A DNA stretch of 12,515 bases from Deltaproteobacteria bacterium (GCA_011056825.1 DSBH01000070.1:1-12515); one strand, 5' to 3'; shown: positions 1-7,526, counted from the first letter of the stretch. Notes: generated by a model from the letters alone, not told the origin. Program-made: numbers and translations.

Positions 1-229
1 ATACATAATCTCCTCACGGGAACTGCTTTCCGGGCGAGGCACGCGAATTTTCAACGAGTGTATCCTGTTCAAACCTGCCCCGCGGCGACCATGGCCGCCA
101 TCATAAAAACCGAAGAGCGCAACCTTGAATCTTGAGCCCGGGTTCCCGCCGGGGGAAACATCATGTCGGGGATAAAGCGATAGGCAGACAATCGATGTCT
201 GATCGCACAAAAAGAAAGGAGACAGAAAT
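1..229. other. Intergenic region upstream of the AbfD-like gene; possible divergent gene start at the left edge
   Basis: No convincing ORF lies here. At the extreme left, the minus strand reads AGGAG (positions 14-10), three bases, then ATG (6-4). This could be the first codons of a gene running out of the window to the left, although the ribosome-site spacing is shorter than usual. If so, this stretch is a divergent promoter region for that gene and the plus-strand dehydratase-like gene. I see no clear sigma70 pair for the plus strand. A GGCAC followed by TTTTCA near 39-53 resembles only half of a sigma54 site. Confidence 0.3.
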
Positions 230-1762
230 ATGGGAGTAAAGACGTATGACGAGTATCTTGATCGGCTGAAGAAGTTGAAGAAAAACATCTACATAGGCGG
301 TGACAAGTGCGACAGGATGGACGAGCGGCTTGCGGCGCAGTTGCGCGTGATACGGGAAACATACGACCGGGCGAATGATCCTGAATGGGATGGCCTCGCC
401 ACCGCTATATCGCACCTGAACGGAGAAAAAATAAACAGATTTACTCACATTCACCAAAGCGTCGATGATCTCCTGAAAAAACAGTTGATGACCAGGCTCA
501 TATGCCACCGTGTCGGCGGCTGTATCATGAGATGCATGGGCATAGACTCCATGAACGCTTTGTCCGTCGTCACCTACGAGATGGACCAGGCCCTGGGCAC
601 CGACACCAACAAGAATTTCCTGAAATATCTTCAGTACTGGCAGGATAACGACATAACCGCGAACTGCGCCCAGACTGACGTGAAGGGCGACCGCCTGAAA
701 AGACCCCACGCCCAGGCTGATCCCGATCTTTACCTGAGAATAGTCGAAAGCAGGCCTGACGGGATCGTCGTGAGGGGAGCAAAAATCGACAACACGACCG
801 CCCCGGTCAGCGACGAGATCATAGCCATACCGACGCGGTTCATGTCCGACAAGGACAGCGAATACGCCGTCGCCTTTGCTGTCCCGGCCGACTGGGACGG
901 TGTAAAGATGCTGGTCAGACCGGCATACAACCACAAGCGGAAATATCAGCAGGCCCCTATTGCTGAAATAGGAGACGCCGAATCGTTTACCATTTTTGAT
1001 GATGTCTTTGTGCCGAGGGAACGCGTCTTTCTCGATGGGAAAGGCGACCCCCGCCAGACACCCTACGCGGGTTTTCTCGCCCTGCTTTTCGCGCATTATC
1101 ACAGGCATTCCTATACGGGTTGTAAACCGGCCACGTCGGAAGTACTGGCAAGCGCGGCTGCTCTCGCGGCCGAGTATAACGGGATCGAAAAAGAGGACCA
1201 TGCCAGGGAGAAGATATCTCACATGGTGGGCGTGGCGGAACTTGTCTTTGCAGCCGGCCAGATGAGCGCCTATCGTGCCGAGAAATCGTCGTCCGGAACA
1301 TACATTCCCGACGAAGTTCTGACCAATGCCGGCAGAAGACTCGCGGGTGAAGAAATTTACAACGAGTATAAGATTGTCGCCGATCTCGCGGGCGGGCTCT
1401 GCGCCACTCTGCCTTTCGAGGAAGAATTTTTCTCTGAAGAGACGGGAGCGCTTGCCAACAAGTACCTGATGAGAAATCCCGCGATAACCGCTGAAAACCA
1501 GCAGCGTTGTTTCCGCGGCCTGGAGAACCTCATTGTCGGGGAGATGGCAGGCGTGGCGCAGGTTGCCGGGCTCCACGGCGGCGGATCGCCGCAGATGGAA
1601 ACCATCACCATGATGGCGAGATATGACCTCGAAAAATTAAAAAGCATATCGAAATATCTCTTCGGCATAGAGGAGAAACTGCCGCTTTATGACAGACCCA
1701 CGGTGACTCCCCGCAAGATGCTGGAGAAATTTCAAAAACTATACGGTTCGCCGAAAAAGTAA
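230..1762 (+). CDS. 4-hydroxybutyryl-CoA dehydratase/vinylacetyl-CoA isomerase family flavoenzyme (AbfD-like, HpaB superfamily)
   Basis: This 510-residue protein belongs to the family whose type member, AbfD of Clostridium aminobutyricum, uses a [4Fe-4S] cluster and FAD to dehydrate 4-hydroxybutyryl-CoA to crotonyl-CoA by a ketyl-radical route. All four cluster ligands of AbfD are in place: Cys98 and Cys102 (CIMRC), His291 and Cys298 (motif HRHSYTGCK), with AbfD-like spacing. Tyr295, Lys299, Thr189 and Glu251 match the AbfD residues Tyr296, Lys300, Thr190 and Glu257. The FAD-contact segment TDVKGDR (149-155) is also present. The one mismatch is that AbfD Glu455, in TESMHG, aligns with Ala446 (VAGLHG here). 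Length is close to the family's (about 490). The start is an ATG eight bases after AGGAG. It is a stand-alone plus-strand gene ended by a strong hairpin. Family membership is secure. The substrate is not, because of the Glu455 change. It should be soluble, cytoplasmic and oxygen-sensitive. Confidence 0.88.
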   Translation: MGVKTYDEYLDRLKKLKKNIYIGGDKCDRMDERLAAQLRVIRETYDRANDPEWDGLATAISHLNGEKINRFTHIHQSVDDLLKKQLMTRLICHRVGGCIMRCMGIDSMNALSVVTYEMDQALGTDTNKNFLKYLQYWQDNDITANCAQTDVKGDRLKRPHAQADPDLYLRIVESRPDGIVVRGAKIDNTTAPVSDEIIAIPTRFMSDKDSEYAVAFAVPADWDGVKMLVRPAYNHKRKYQQAPIAEIGDAESFTIFDDVFVPRERVFLDGKGDPRQTPYAGFLALLFAHYHRHSYTGCKPATSEVLASAAALAAEYNGIEKEDHAREKISHMVGVAELVFAAGQMSAYRAEKSSSGTYIPDEVLTNAGRRLAGEEIYNEYKIVADLAGGLCATLPFEEEFFSEETGALANKYLMRNPAITAENQQRCFRGLENLIVGEMAGVAQVAGLHGGGSPQMETITMMARYDLEKLKSISKYLFGIEEKLPLYDRPTVTPRKMLEKFQKLYGSPKK

Positions 1763-1816
1763 ACGGGGATTTTCCGGACGTCCGACGTTCTGAAATCCCA
1801 TACCGGCGATCACGTC

Positions 1817-1863
1817 AACAAAAGAGGCGCCCGGGACATCACGTTCCGGGCGCCTCTTTTGTT
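1817..1863. terminator. Bidirectional intrinsic terminator between convergent genes
   Basis: A perfect 18-bp inverted repeat (AACAAAAGAGGCGCCCGG, 1817-1834, with its complement at 1846-1863) extends by a G-T and an A-T pair to 20 bp around a 7-nt loop. The GC-rich core is flanked by A4 on one side and T4 on the other, so the hairpin ends in a U-run whichever strand is transcribed. It lies 55 bases after the stop of the AbfD-like gene and 72 bases beyond the stop of the convergent reductase gene, and should end both transcripts. Confidence 0.9.
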
Positions 1864-1934
1864 AATCCACAGGCATTCCTCGTTCAAGAACGCCTGATGT
1901 CTTCATACGACTTTCCCACGTCATTCCTCGCGCG

Positions 1935-3824
1935 TCAAATAGACAGGGCGCACTCGAACCCACTGTGGATGGCATCGATCGCCTTGCCGATTTCATTACA
2001 GTCGCCTATCGTATAAACATCTGTTTTCCCTTCCAGCAGATCCTTCAACGAGCGCTCCGGAACCATGCCTTTCGTGTAAACCACAAAATCGATATCCTCC
2101 AGAACGCGTTCCTCGGAACCCGTTCTGATTCTAACCGCGTTACCCTCAACGTTCACCACGTCCGAATCGGTAATAACCGGAATGTTCAGCTCCTTTAGCG
2201 CCTTCAACAGGAAATTTCTCGACATCGGTTCCATGGCGGGTGCTATCTCCCGCGTCTTTTTGATGATGGTTACATCGTTCCCGTGCCTTGCGAGAATCTC
2301 TGCTATTTCTGCTCCAATGAAACCACCTCCGACAATAACCCCTTTCTGATTTCCGGGCATATTTTTCTCTTTCAGTATTTCCGCCCAGTGCCACTGTTCC
2401 ATACCGGGAATGGCGGGAATTTTCGGATGAGAACCCGTGGCCAGTATCACGACGTCGAACGTGTCCGCAAGCTCCCGAGGATCCGGTTCCTTTCGAACGA
2501 TTGTAATTTTTTCTTCGGTCTGTTGTATCAGGTAATCACGAATTTTTTTGAGACTTCCTTTCCGTGGCGTCAGATACGACAGATTGAGCAGGCCGCCCAG
2601 GCTGTTTTTCTCATAGAGTGTGACCTTGTGAACCCGCTGGTTGAGAACGAGCGCGGCCTCCATTCCGGCTGGACCGCCGCCCACAACCGCCACGTTCTTG
2701 ATCGCCTCAGCGGGCAGAATTTCCTTGTCCTCAAGACCCACCTCGGGGTTTATGACGCACATAAGTCCCTTGCCGCTCCTGACGCCGCCTATGCACCCCT
2801 CGAGACAGGCCGCGCACGGGCGCACGGGATCAGCTACATCTCCAAGAATCTTGCCGACGAAATCCGGATCGGCGATCAGGGCTCTCCCGATCGCGACCGC
2901 ATCCGCCATGCCTTTTCGAAGAACCGGCTCGGGGTCATCCTTTTCATTTATCTGGCCGACCGTTATAACTGGAATGCTGACATTTTCCTTGATATGCGCT
3001 GCGAATTCCCAGGTTTTTCCCTTCGGAACCGCCATGTGTTGAAAGTACCAGGGCGGCGTTTCGCAGATTGAACCACTGGACACGTGAAGAGCATCGGCTC
3101 CTTTATCCTCCAGCATAACAGCCAGTTTCACCATGTCTTCAAGGCCGAGACCGTCCGGCGTCATTTCATCAGCGCTGAACCGCACGATCACGGGAAGATC
3201 CACTGCTTTTTTCACTCTTTCGAGCACCTCGATTCCGTAACGCATCCTGTTTCCCCACGTTCCGCCGTAATCATCGGTGCGTTCGTTGACGTGTTCCGAC
3301 AGGAACTGGGCGACAAGATATCCGTGACCGAACTGCAGTTCTATACAATCGTAACCGGCCTCCCGAGCCCTGAGGGCCGCCTTCTCGAAGAGTTCCTGTG
3401 ATTCCTCTATGTCGGATATGCTCATTTCCTCGGGTTCCTTCATGGCCGAGGGGCACGCCCGCGCCGAAGCGGAGAGAAGACGGTTCCCGGGTATGCGGGG
3501 ATTCGCCATTCGTCCGGGGTGATTCAGATGCGCGACGGCAAGCGCCCCGTGCTCGTGAATTGCGTCGGAAAGTTTTTTCAGCCCCGGTATCATGTCATCG
3601 TGGTGTATTCCTATCTGGACTGGCAGCTCGCGAAGCGATGAATGGAGGTAAAAAGGCTCCGGTATAATCGCCCCCACGTACCTGTTCCGTCTTTCGAAGA
3701 ACCGGAGATGCCGGTCTGTCACCTCTCCTGTTAAAACACCGTATGCCGTTTTTATGGGCGCCATGACAGTCCTGTTTTTCATTGTCCTGTTCCCGACTGC
3801 CAGTTCCGATGACAACATCTTCAT
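1935..3824 (-). CDS. NADH:flavin oxidoreductase / 2,4-dienoyl-CoA reductase-like Fe-S flavoprotein (old yellow enzyme fused to FAD/NAD domain)
   Basis: At 629 residues this has the architecture of E. coli FadH, enoate reductase and trimethylamine dehydrogenase. An FMN-binding TIM barrel (about 1-330) carries HGYL (167-170), NERTDDYGG and a phosphate-site segment AIGRALIADP (311-320). A [4Fe-4S] motif follows (Cys337, Cys340, Cys344, Cys356; CAACLEGC). An FAD-binding fold begins at VVGGGPAGMEAA (380-391), an inserted NAD(P) fold at VIVGGGFIGAEIAE (496-509), and TIGDC (605-609) closes the FAD site. The family passes hydride from NAD(P)H via FAD, Fe-S and FMN to an activated C=C bond. Tyr169 matches FadH Tyr166. 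The FadH GIGWHEAR segment that holds the catalytic His is instead SSGSICETP (249-257), so dienoyl-CoA activity should not be assumed. The start is an ATG seven bases after AGGAGG. It lies downstream of the putative metal exporter and is probably a separate or loosely coupled unit (127-nt gap). The substrate is unknown; an enoate, enoyl-CoA or quinone-like acceptor is possible. Confidence 0.88.
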   Translation of the reverse strand: MKMLSSELAVGNRTMKNRTVMAPIKTAYGVLTGEVTDRHLRFFERRNRYVGAIIPEPFYLHSSLRELPVQIGIHHDDMIPGLKKLSDAIHEHGALAVAHLNHPGRMANPRIPGNRLLSASARACPSAMKEPEEMSISDIEESQELFEKAALRAREAGYDCIELQFGHGYLVAQFLSEHVNERTDDYGGTWGNRMRYGIEVLERVKKAVDLPVIVRFSADEMTPDGLGLEDMVKLAVMLEDKGADALHVSSGSICETPPWYFQHMAVPKGKTWEFAAHIKENVSIPVITVGQINEKDDPEPVLRKGMADAVAIGRALIADPDFVGKILGDVADPVRPCAACLEGCIGGVRSGKGLMCVINPEVGLEDKEILPAEAIKNVAVVGGGPAGMEAALVLNQRVHKVTLYEKNSLGGLLNLSYLTPRKGSLKKIRDYLIQQTEEKITIVRKEPDPRELADTFDVVILATGSHPKIPAIPGMEQWHWAEILKEKNMPGNQKGVIVGGGFIGAEIAEILARHGNDVTIIKKTREIAPAMEPMSRNFLLKALKELNIPVITDSDVVNVEGNAVRIRTGSEERVLEDIDFVVYTKGMVPERSLKDLLEGKTDVYTIGDCNEIGKAIDAIHSGFECALSI

Positions 3825-3951
3825 GTAAAATCCTCCTTCCCCTGCCGCAATGACAGGCCTTCCGCTTCAAATAGTTGACTCACGGACAACAAGCAAAGAA
3901 CTCAATAGTATTCGTATCGCTTCTATCGTAAAGACAGTACTGCAATATACG

Positions 3952-4977
3952 TCAGAAATACCGGGCGGTCGCGTACCAGAGCAGACCGACCAGCAATCCG
4001 ATCCCGAAATTGACGACCTTGACGCGAAGAAAAGATTTCTTCGATTCTGCGAGGAGGGGCAGCATTCCATGGCCGTCCTGGACAATAGAGCTTGCCAGAA
4101 GTGTTCCGAACGGAAGCGATCCCTCCGCGTAAAGAATGACGAACATCATGTGCGGCCCGGATTCGGGAATAAGCCCCACGAGGCAGGCAACAAGCAGAAC
4201 AACAAGCTGGTTCGAACGGATCAGGGCATCGACATCAAGGTAGTCCGACAACAGGGCCAGGACAAACAGAGCCCCGAATGTCCAGAGAAATACCCGCGGT
4301 ATGTGAACTTTTACTATATGGTTCCACATGTGCTCTTCGAGAAAGTGTTCGGGCACCGTCGCGGCGATAAAAAGCGCGGCGAGCGAGCCGGCAAGCAATG
4401 TGCCCTTTATCCAGTTCCATGCCTCGGGACCAAGCCGTCCGGATACCAGCAAAAAAATGAATACCAGCAGAACAGTCAGCAACAGTCCGCGCTGAAGGGT
4501 TAAATCTTTCAGCTGATCAAGTATTTTACCCTTCGGATAACACACACAGGTTTTATCATGGTACTGAAGACGCTGATCAAACCCGTGCACGGTGACTTTT
4601 TCCGGCTTGAAAAAGATGTCCGTCGCGTATCCCGCGGCCAGGCCGATCAAAAAAAGAATTGCCGTCAGCAAAAACGCCTTGCCCGGAAACATCGAAAACA
4701 TCACGAAAGCTTCGTCACCGCTCGTCGCGACCATGACGGTAACCAGTGCGCCGAAACTCACCACGTTATGGGCGTAGAGCGCCACCACGGTAAACGCGCC
4801 GAGACAACCTGGCACGGCCCCCAGAAACGCCGCCATGAGATACTGTGCCCAGAGATATTTTTTTAGTGATTCCTGCCAGCTACCCCGTGTCTGCACGTTG
4901 ATGTACTCAATTATCAACATCATAACGAACACGAAGCCCGTTATCATCAACGCGTGCATGGTGGTTTCAATAATCAT
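3952..4977 (-). CDS. Putative 10-TM heavy-metal / manganese transporter (ArsP_2 family)
   Basis: This 341-residue, very hydrophobic protein has about ten membrane segments and matches the ArsP_2 (PF11449) family, named putative heavy-metal exporter or putative manganese transporter. It shows the family's two-fold internal symmetry: GAVPGCLGAF (53-62) followed by ATSGDEAFVMF (84-94) is echoed by GLIPESGPHMM (268-278) followed by VQDGHGMLPLL (299-309). The polar residues in these re-entrant segments (Asp88, Glu89, Glu272, Asp301, His303) are likely transport-path residues. A soluble loop between the halves carries His131, His140, Cys144 and Cys146, a plausible metal-sensing cluster (inference). 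The start used is the first ATG after an in-frame TAA four codons upstream. It has no clear Shine-Dalgarno, and Met7 or Met11 are alternatives. The transported ion has not been shown for this protein. Confidence 0.8.
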   Translation of the reverse strand: MIIETTMHALMITGFVFVMMLIIEYINVQTRGSWQESLKKYLWAQYLMAAFLGAVPGCLGAFTVVALYAHNVVSFGALVTVMVATSGDEAFVMFSMFPGKAFLLTAILFLIGLAAGYATDIFFKPEKVTVHGFDQRLQYHDKTCVCYPKGKILDQLKDLTLQRGLLLTVLLVFIFLLVSGRLGPEAWNWIKGTLLAGSLAALFIAATVPEHFLEEHMWNHIVKVHIPRVFLWTFGALFVLALLSDYLDVDALIRSNQLVVLLVACLVGLIPESGPHMMFVILYAEGSLPFGTLLASSIVQDGHGMLPLLAESKKSFLRVKVVNFGIGLLVGLLWYATARYF

Positions 4978-5033
4978 GGCAAACAGTTACAATTTATGTT
5001 GATCATGTGGTTTTTCAAGGTAGAATTGCATGG

Positions 5034-5258
5034 TCATAATTCCGGAATGTCCCTCTGTAAGCCGGTATCCAGACGACTTCCGGGCATCAGTCCATGCGGC
5101 AACGCCGTATTTTTTACCCGTTTTTCAAAACCACCCGCGCACGACGCACACGGGCAACGGCGGCGGATCTCCGGACCGAAGCCGGGAACTCTCTCCTGAT
5201 CGAGTTCCAGTTCGCCTTTCGGCACCGGCACTACTATCGCTGTAATCGGAGTCCCCTG
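5034..5258 (-). other. In-frame open stretch directly after the zinc-ribbon stop codon (possible gene remnant or read-through extension)
   Basis: After the TGA of the zinc-ribbon gene (5259-5261) the same frame stays open for 74 codons to a TGA at 5034. The early part has coding-like, GC-rich third positions and a cysteine cluster, RRRCPCASCAGG. The only internal starts are GTG codons near 5231 without a ribosome site, so a separate gene is poorly supported. It may be the decayed end of a longer ancestral protein or a small orphan frame. I recognise no family. The rest of the 4978-5258 gap shows nothing else. Confidence 0.2.
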
Positions 5259-5516
5259 TCACCGCGTCATTTTGGTTCCGCATCGGGGACATTCAAGATC
5301 ATAGCAGGCTGTCCCCAGTTGATGGGCAACGGTGTAACCGCAATTCGGACACACGCATTCTCCACCTCCTCCGAGGCCCTGGCCGCCCACTCTTCCGCGA
5401 CCTCCCGCACCTGCACCGCGTCCGGCACCTCCGCCGGCGCCGCCGCCGCCACGTCCCAGTCCACGCCCGGTTCCCGGGCCTTGTCCTCTCGGTCCCGTTC
5501 CGTCTCCTCTCGGCAT
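5259..5516 (-). CDS. Gly/Arg-rich protein with C-terminal zinc ribbon (MPRGDxTGPxGxGPxTGRG family)
   Basis: This 85-residue protein opens with MPRGDGTGPRGQGPGTGRG, the signature of small proteins (DUF5320-like) found in anaerobes beside NifX/NifB-type proteins. Residues 1-52 are almost entirely Gly, Arg and Ala and are probably disordered. Residues 53-85 form a compact zinc ribbon: CPNC (56-59) and CPRC (76-79), with an extra Cys54 and Cys71, ending KMTR. Function is unknown; the ribbon suggests a Zn-bound or Fe-bound adaptor. I chose the ATG at 5514-5516, not the GTG two codons earlier, because the family begins MPRGD and AGGAG sits nine bases upstream. It lies 92 bases after the NifX-like gene on the same strand, so the two are probably co-transcribed. 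Confidence 0.75.
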   Translation of the reverse strand: MPRGDGTGPRGQGPGTGRGLGRGGGGAGGGAGRGAGAGGRGRVGGQGLGGGGECVCPNCGYTVAHQLGTACYDLECPRCGTKMTR

Positions 5517-5525
5517 TATCACTAT

Positions 5526-5530
5526 CTCCT
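5526..5530 (-). promoter_or_regulatory. Ribosome binding site of the zinc-ribbon gene
   Basis: AGGAG on the minus strand lies nine bases from the ATG at 5516 but only three from the upstream GTG at 5522. This favours the ATG start that yields the family's MPRGD N-terminus. Confidence 0.6.
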
Positions 5531-5608
5531 TTCTTTATCACAGCATTCGGAACATCCGCGCGGGCATCCCTGCCTGCGAAGACACCGCTGTCGTCAAGCC
5601 TTCCACCC

Positions 5609-6010
5609 CTAATGGCGATTTCTCAACACGAGGTGTTTTCTGTCTTCTCCCTGTTTTTTCGCCTCTATTACCTTGTCAATGTTATCATGTATCATCTGTA
5701 CGGCATCAGAAATTCTGTCTGTCTTTACCGCCACGCAAACATATTTTTTAAGCAACCTTACGATGTTTGGACCAAATTTTCTGCCCGCGATCACATCAAT
5801 GCCGCCGAGCACGGAAGACGTGGCTTTCGCCTTGCCGGGATCCCCGTGTTTCTGTGAAGCATCTTCCTGATATTTCACGTCTTCCCGTGCTTCGACAAGT
5901 TTTTCTTTTCCATCTGAAAATTCGTAAACGTGAAAATACTGCGCCATTCCGAAATGATCATCGTTAAATCGTTCTCCATCGTCCGTTGAAAAAGCAACCA
6001 TCAATCTCAC
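5609..6010 (-). CDS. NifX/NifB-type dinitrogenase iron-molybdenum cofactor biosynthesis domain protein
   Basis: This 133-residue single-domain protein belongs to the Nitro_FeMo-Co family (PF02579), whose members bind Fe-Mo or related clusters. The N-terminus MRLMVAFSTDDGERFNDDHFG is diagnostic: a beta strand, then a DDG turn, then xxHFG. The middle holds GGIDVIAGRKFGPNIVRLL (90-108), where the family places its second fold half, and the C-terminus is charged. In most anaerobes these stand-alone proteins are not part of nitrogen fixation and their client is unknown; no nif structural gene is visible here. The start is assigned to GTG (6008-6010), ten bases after AGGAG. The longer frame from the GTG at 6031 would place the ribosome site inside the gene. 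It is followed by the zinc-ribbon gene, a pairing seen elsewhere in anaerobes. Whether it shares a transcript with pntB, 139 bases upstream, is unclear; there is no obvious terminator between them. Confidence 0.82.
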   Translation of the reverse strand: MRLMVAFSTDDGERFNDDHFGMAQYFHVYEFSDGKEKLVEAREDVKYQEDASQKHGDPGKAKATSSVLGGIDVIAGRKFGPNIVRLLKKYVCVAVKTDRISDAVQMIHDNIDKVIEAKKQGEDRKHLVLRNRH

Positions 6011-6020
6011 AATATCTCTG

Positions 6021-6025
6021 CTCCT
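6021..6025 (-). promoter_or_regulatory. Ribosome binding site deciding the GTG start of the NifX-like gene
   Basis: AGGAG on the minus strand lies ten bases before the GTG at 6010. It falls inside the longer open frame that would begin at 6031, so the inner GTG, which gives the usual short family N-terminus, is preferred. Confidence 0.55.
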
Positions 6026-6149
6026 TTTCACTATTCAGTACATGACCGCCTGTATTTCCGCTCCTCCTGTTTTCTTCTTATATTCCCAAAAGAACCCGAC
6101 AGATTATGTACGCGACGCCCTTTTGCCTGCCTGCTTCAACCAACAATCT

Positions 6150-7526
6150 TTATTTTTTCTTGAATTCCGCGACAAGCGCCTCCAGGCTCGATTTCGCGTC
6201 GCCGAAAAGCATCCGCGTATTTTCTTTATAAAACAGATTATTTTCAATTCCCGCGAACCCTGCCGCCATCGATCGTTTCAGAACTATAACCGTCTTGGAC
6301 TTATCAACATTGATAACCGGCATTCCGTAGATCGGGCTGCCCTTTGTCTCCCTGGCGGCGGGATTGACGACGTCGTTTGCGCCTATTACGACGCAAACAT
6401 CCACCTCTTCGATGATCCTGTTGATATCGTCAATTTCAACGAGCTTATCATAAGACACGTTGGCTTCGGCAAGAAGCACGTTCATATGACCGGGCATGCG
6501 GCCCGCGACCGGATGGATAGCGTATTTGACGTCTCTTCCGTTTTCTTCGAGGATCCTTTCCAGTTCGTGAACGGCGTGCTGCGCCTGCGCAACCGCCATG
6601 CCGTACCCGGGCACGAAAACCACCGAATCCGCCGCCTCGAGAATAAAATAGGCATCCTCCGCCGAAATCGGTTTCACTTCTCCCTCGGGACCGCCTTCCT
6701 GCTGAACCGTTGAGGCGCCGAAACCGCCGAAAAGAACATTGCTAAGCGAACGGTTCATGGCTTTGCACATAACATTCGTCAATATAATTCCGCTCGCCCC
6801 GACCAGGGCACCGGCGACTATCAGAATATTATTCTGAATCGCAAGCCCTGCCGCGCATCCAGCGATACCTGAGTAACTGTTCAAAAGCGAGATTACGACG
6901 GGCATGTCGGCGCCGCCGATAGGAACAACCGCCATCACTCCCAGAATCAGCGATAACAGGATAATTGTAACCAGCATGACCGGGCTTATCGGCGCATCCA
7001 TCAGCAGTATTCCTCCCGCCACCAGGGTGCCGATGAACAAAATGCTGTTCAAAACGGTCTGGCCGGGAAAAAGAATGGGACGTCCGCTTATAACTGTCGC
7101 AAGCTTTCCCCAGGCCACGATACTCCCGGAAAACGTGACGCCCCCGATGAGGACGGCGATAAAAATCGTGGTTGCCGTGAACAGGTCAAAATTATACATC
7201 ACGCGGTATGCCGCCCACCCGACGAGCAGGCTTGCCATACCGCCGAAGCCGTTGAACAGGGCAACCATCTGAGGCATCTGCGTCATGACAACGAGTCGGG
7301 CGGCAAACGCGCCGATAATTCCTCCCACGATAATGCCCACGGTCAGCCATTTGTAATCAATGATATCTTTAATCAGCAGCGTCATGACGACGGCGATGAA
7401 CATGCCGACCGCGGACATGAGGTTACCTTTTTTTGCGGTCGACTGCGAAGTAAGCAGCTTGAGTCCGAAAACAAACAAAACCGCGGAAATGATGTAAGCC
7501 AGGTTCACCAGGTGCTCTATAGTCAT
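6150..7526 (-). CDS. pntB: NAD(P) transhydrogenase subunit beta
   Basis: This 458-residue protein is the beta subunit of the proton-translocating transhydrogenase, which uses the proton gradient to reduce NADP+ with NADH. The membrane domain (dII, about 1-262) has some eight to nine hydrophobic helices and the conserved MPQMVALFNGFGG (84-96) and MPVVISLLNSYSG (208-220) segments. E. coli His91 corresponds to Asn92 here, a substitution I believe is common in three-subunit enzymes. The cytosolic NADP(H) domain (dIII) carries VPGYGMAVAQAQ (305-316), HPVAGRMPGHMNVLLAEA (338-355), GANDVVNPAA (382-391), and KRSMAAGFAGIENNLFY (417-433). Its ATG overlaps the stop of pntA2 by four bases (ATGA), implying translational coupling and fixed subunit ratios. 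Confidence 0.96.
   Translation of the reverse strand: MTIEHLVNLAYIISAVLFVFGLKLLTSQSTAKKGNLMSAVGMFIAVVMTLLIKDIIDYKWLTVGIIVGGIIGAFAARLVVMTQMPQMVALFNGFGGMASLLVGWAAYRVMYNFDLFTATTIFIAVLIGGVTFSGSIVAWGKLATVISGRPILFPGQTVLNSILFIGTLVAGGILLMDAPISPVMLVTIILLSLILGVMAVVPIGGADMPVVISLLNSYSGIAGCAAGLAIQNNILIVAGALVGASGIILTNVMCKAMNRSLSNVLFGGFGASTVQQEGGPEGEVKPISAEDAYFILEAADSVVFVPGYGMAVAQAQHAVHELERILEENGRDVKYAIHPVAGRMPGHMNVLLAEANVSYDKLVEIDDINRIIEEVDVCVVIGANDVVNPAARETKGSPIYGMPVINVDKSKTVIVLKRSMAAGFAGIENNLFYKENTRMLFGDAKSSLEALVAEFKKK

Noticed and set aside
39..53. Sigma54-like site (GGCAC with TTTTCA) upstream of the AbfD-like gene
   Set aside because: The GG element fits but the essential -12 GC is absent (TTTTC).
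161..1576. 471-codon minus-strand open frame opposite the AbfD-like gene
   Set aside because: It is an antisense shadow of a well-supported gene: no family resemblance, no ribosome site, and composition expected from reverse-reading GC-biased codons.
3905..3932. Possible promoter TTTACG-16-TACTAT before the FadH-like gene
   Set aside because: The -10 is fair but the -35 is poor; chance in AT-rich intergenic DNA cannot be excluded.
5230..5261. Selenocysteine reading of the zinc-ribbon TGA
   Set aside because: The TGA is not in a CxxU or other known selenoprotein context, I see no convincing SECIS stem-loop just downstream, and family members end near KMTR.
5094..5612. 172-codon plus-strand frame across the zinc-ribbon gene
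   Set aside because: Ser/Arg-rich low-complexity translation created by the Gly/Arg-rich repeats on the other strand; no ribosome site.
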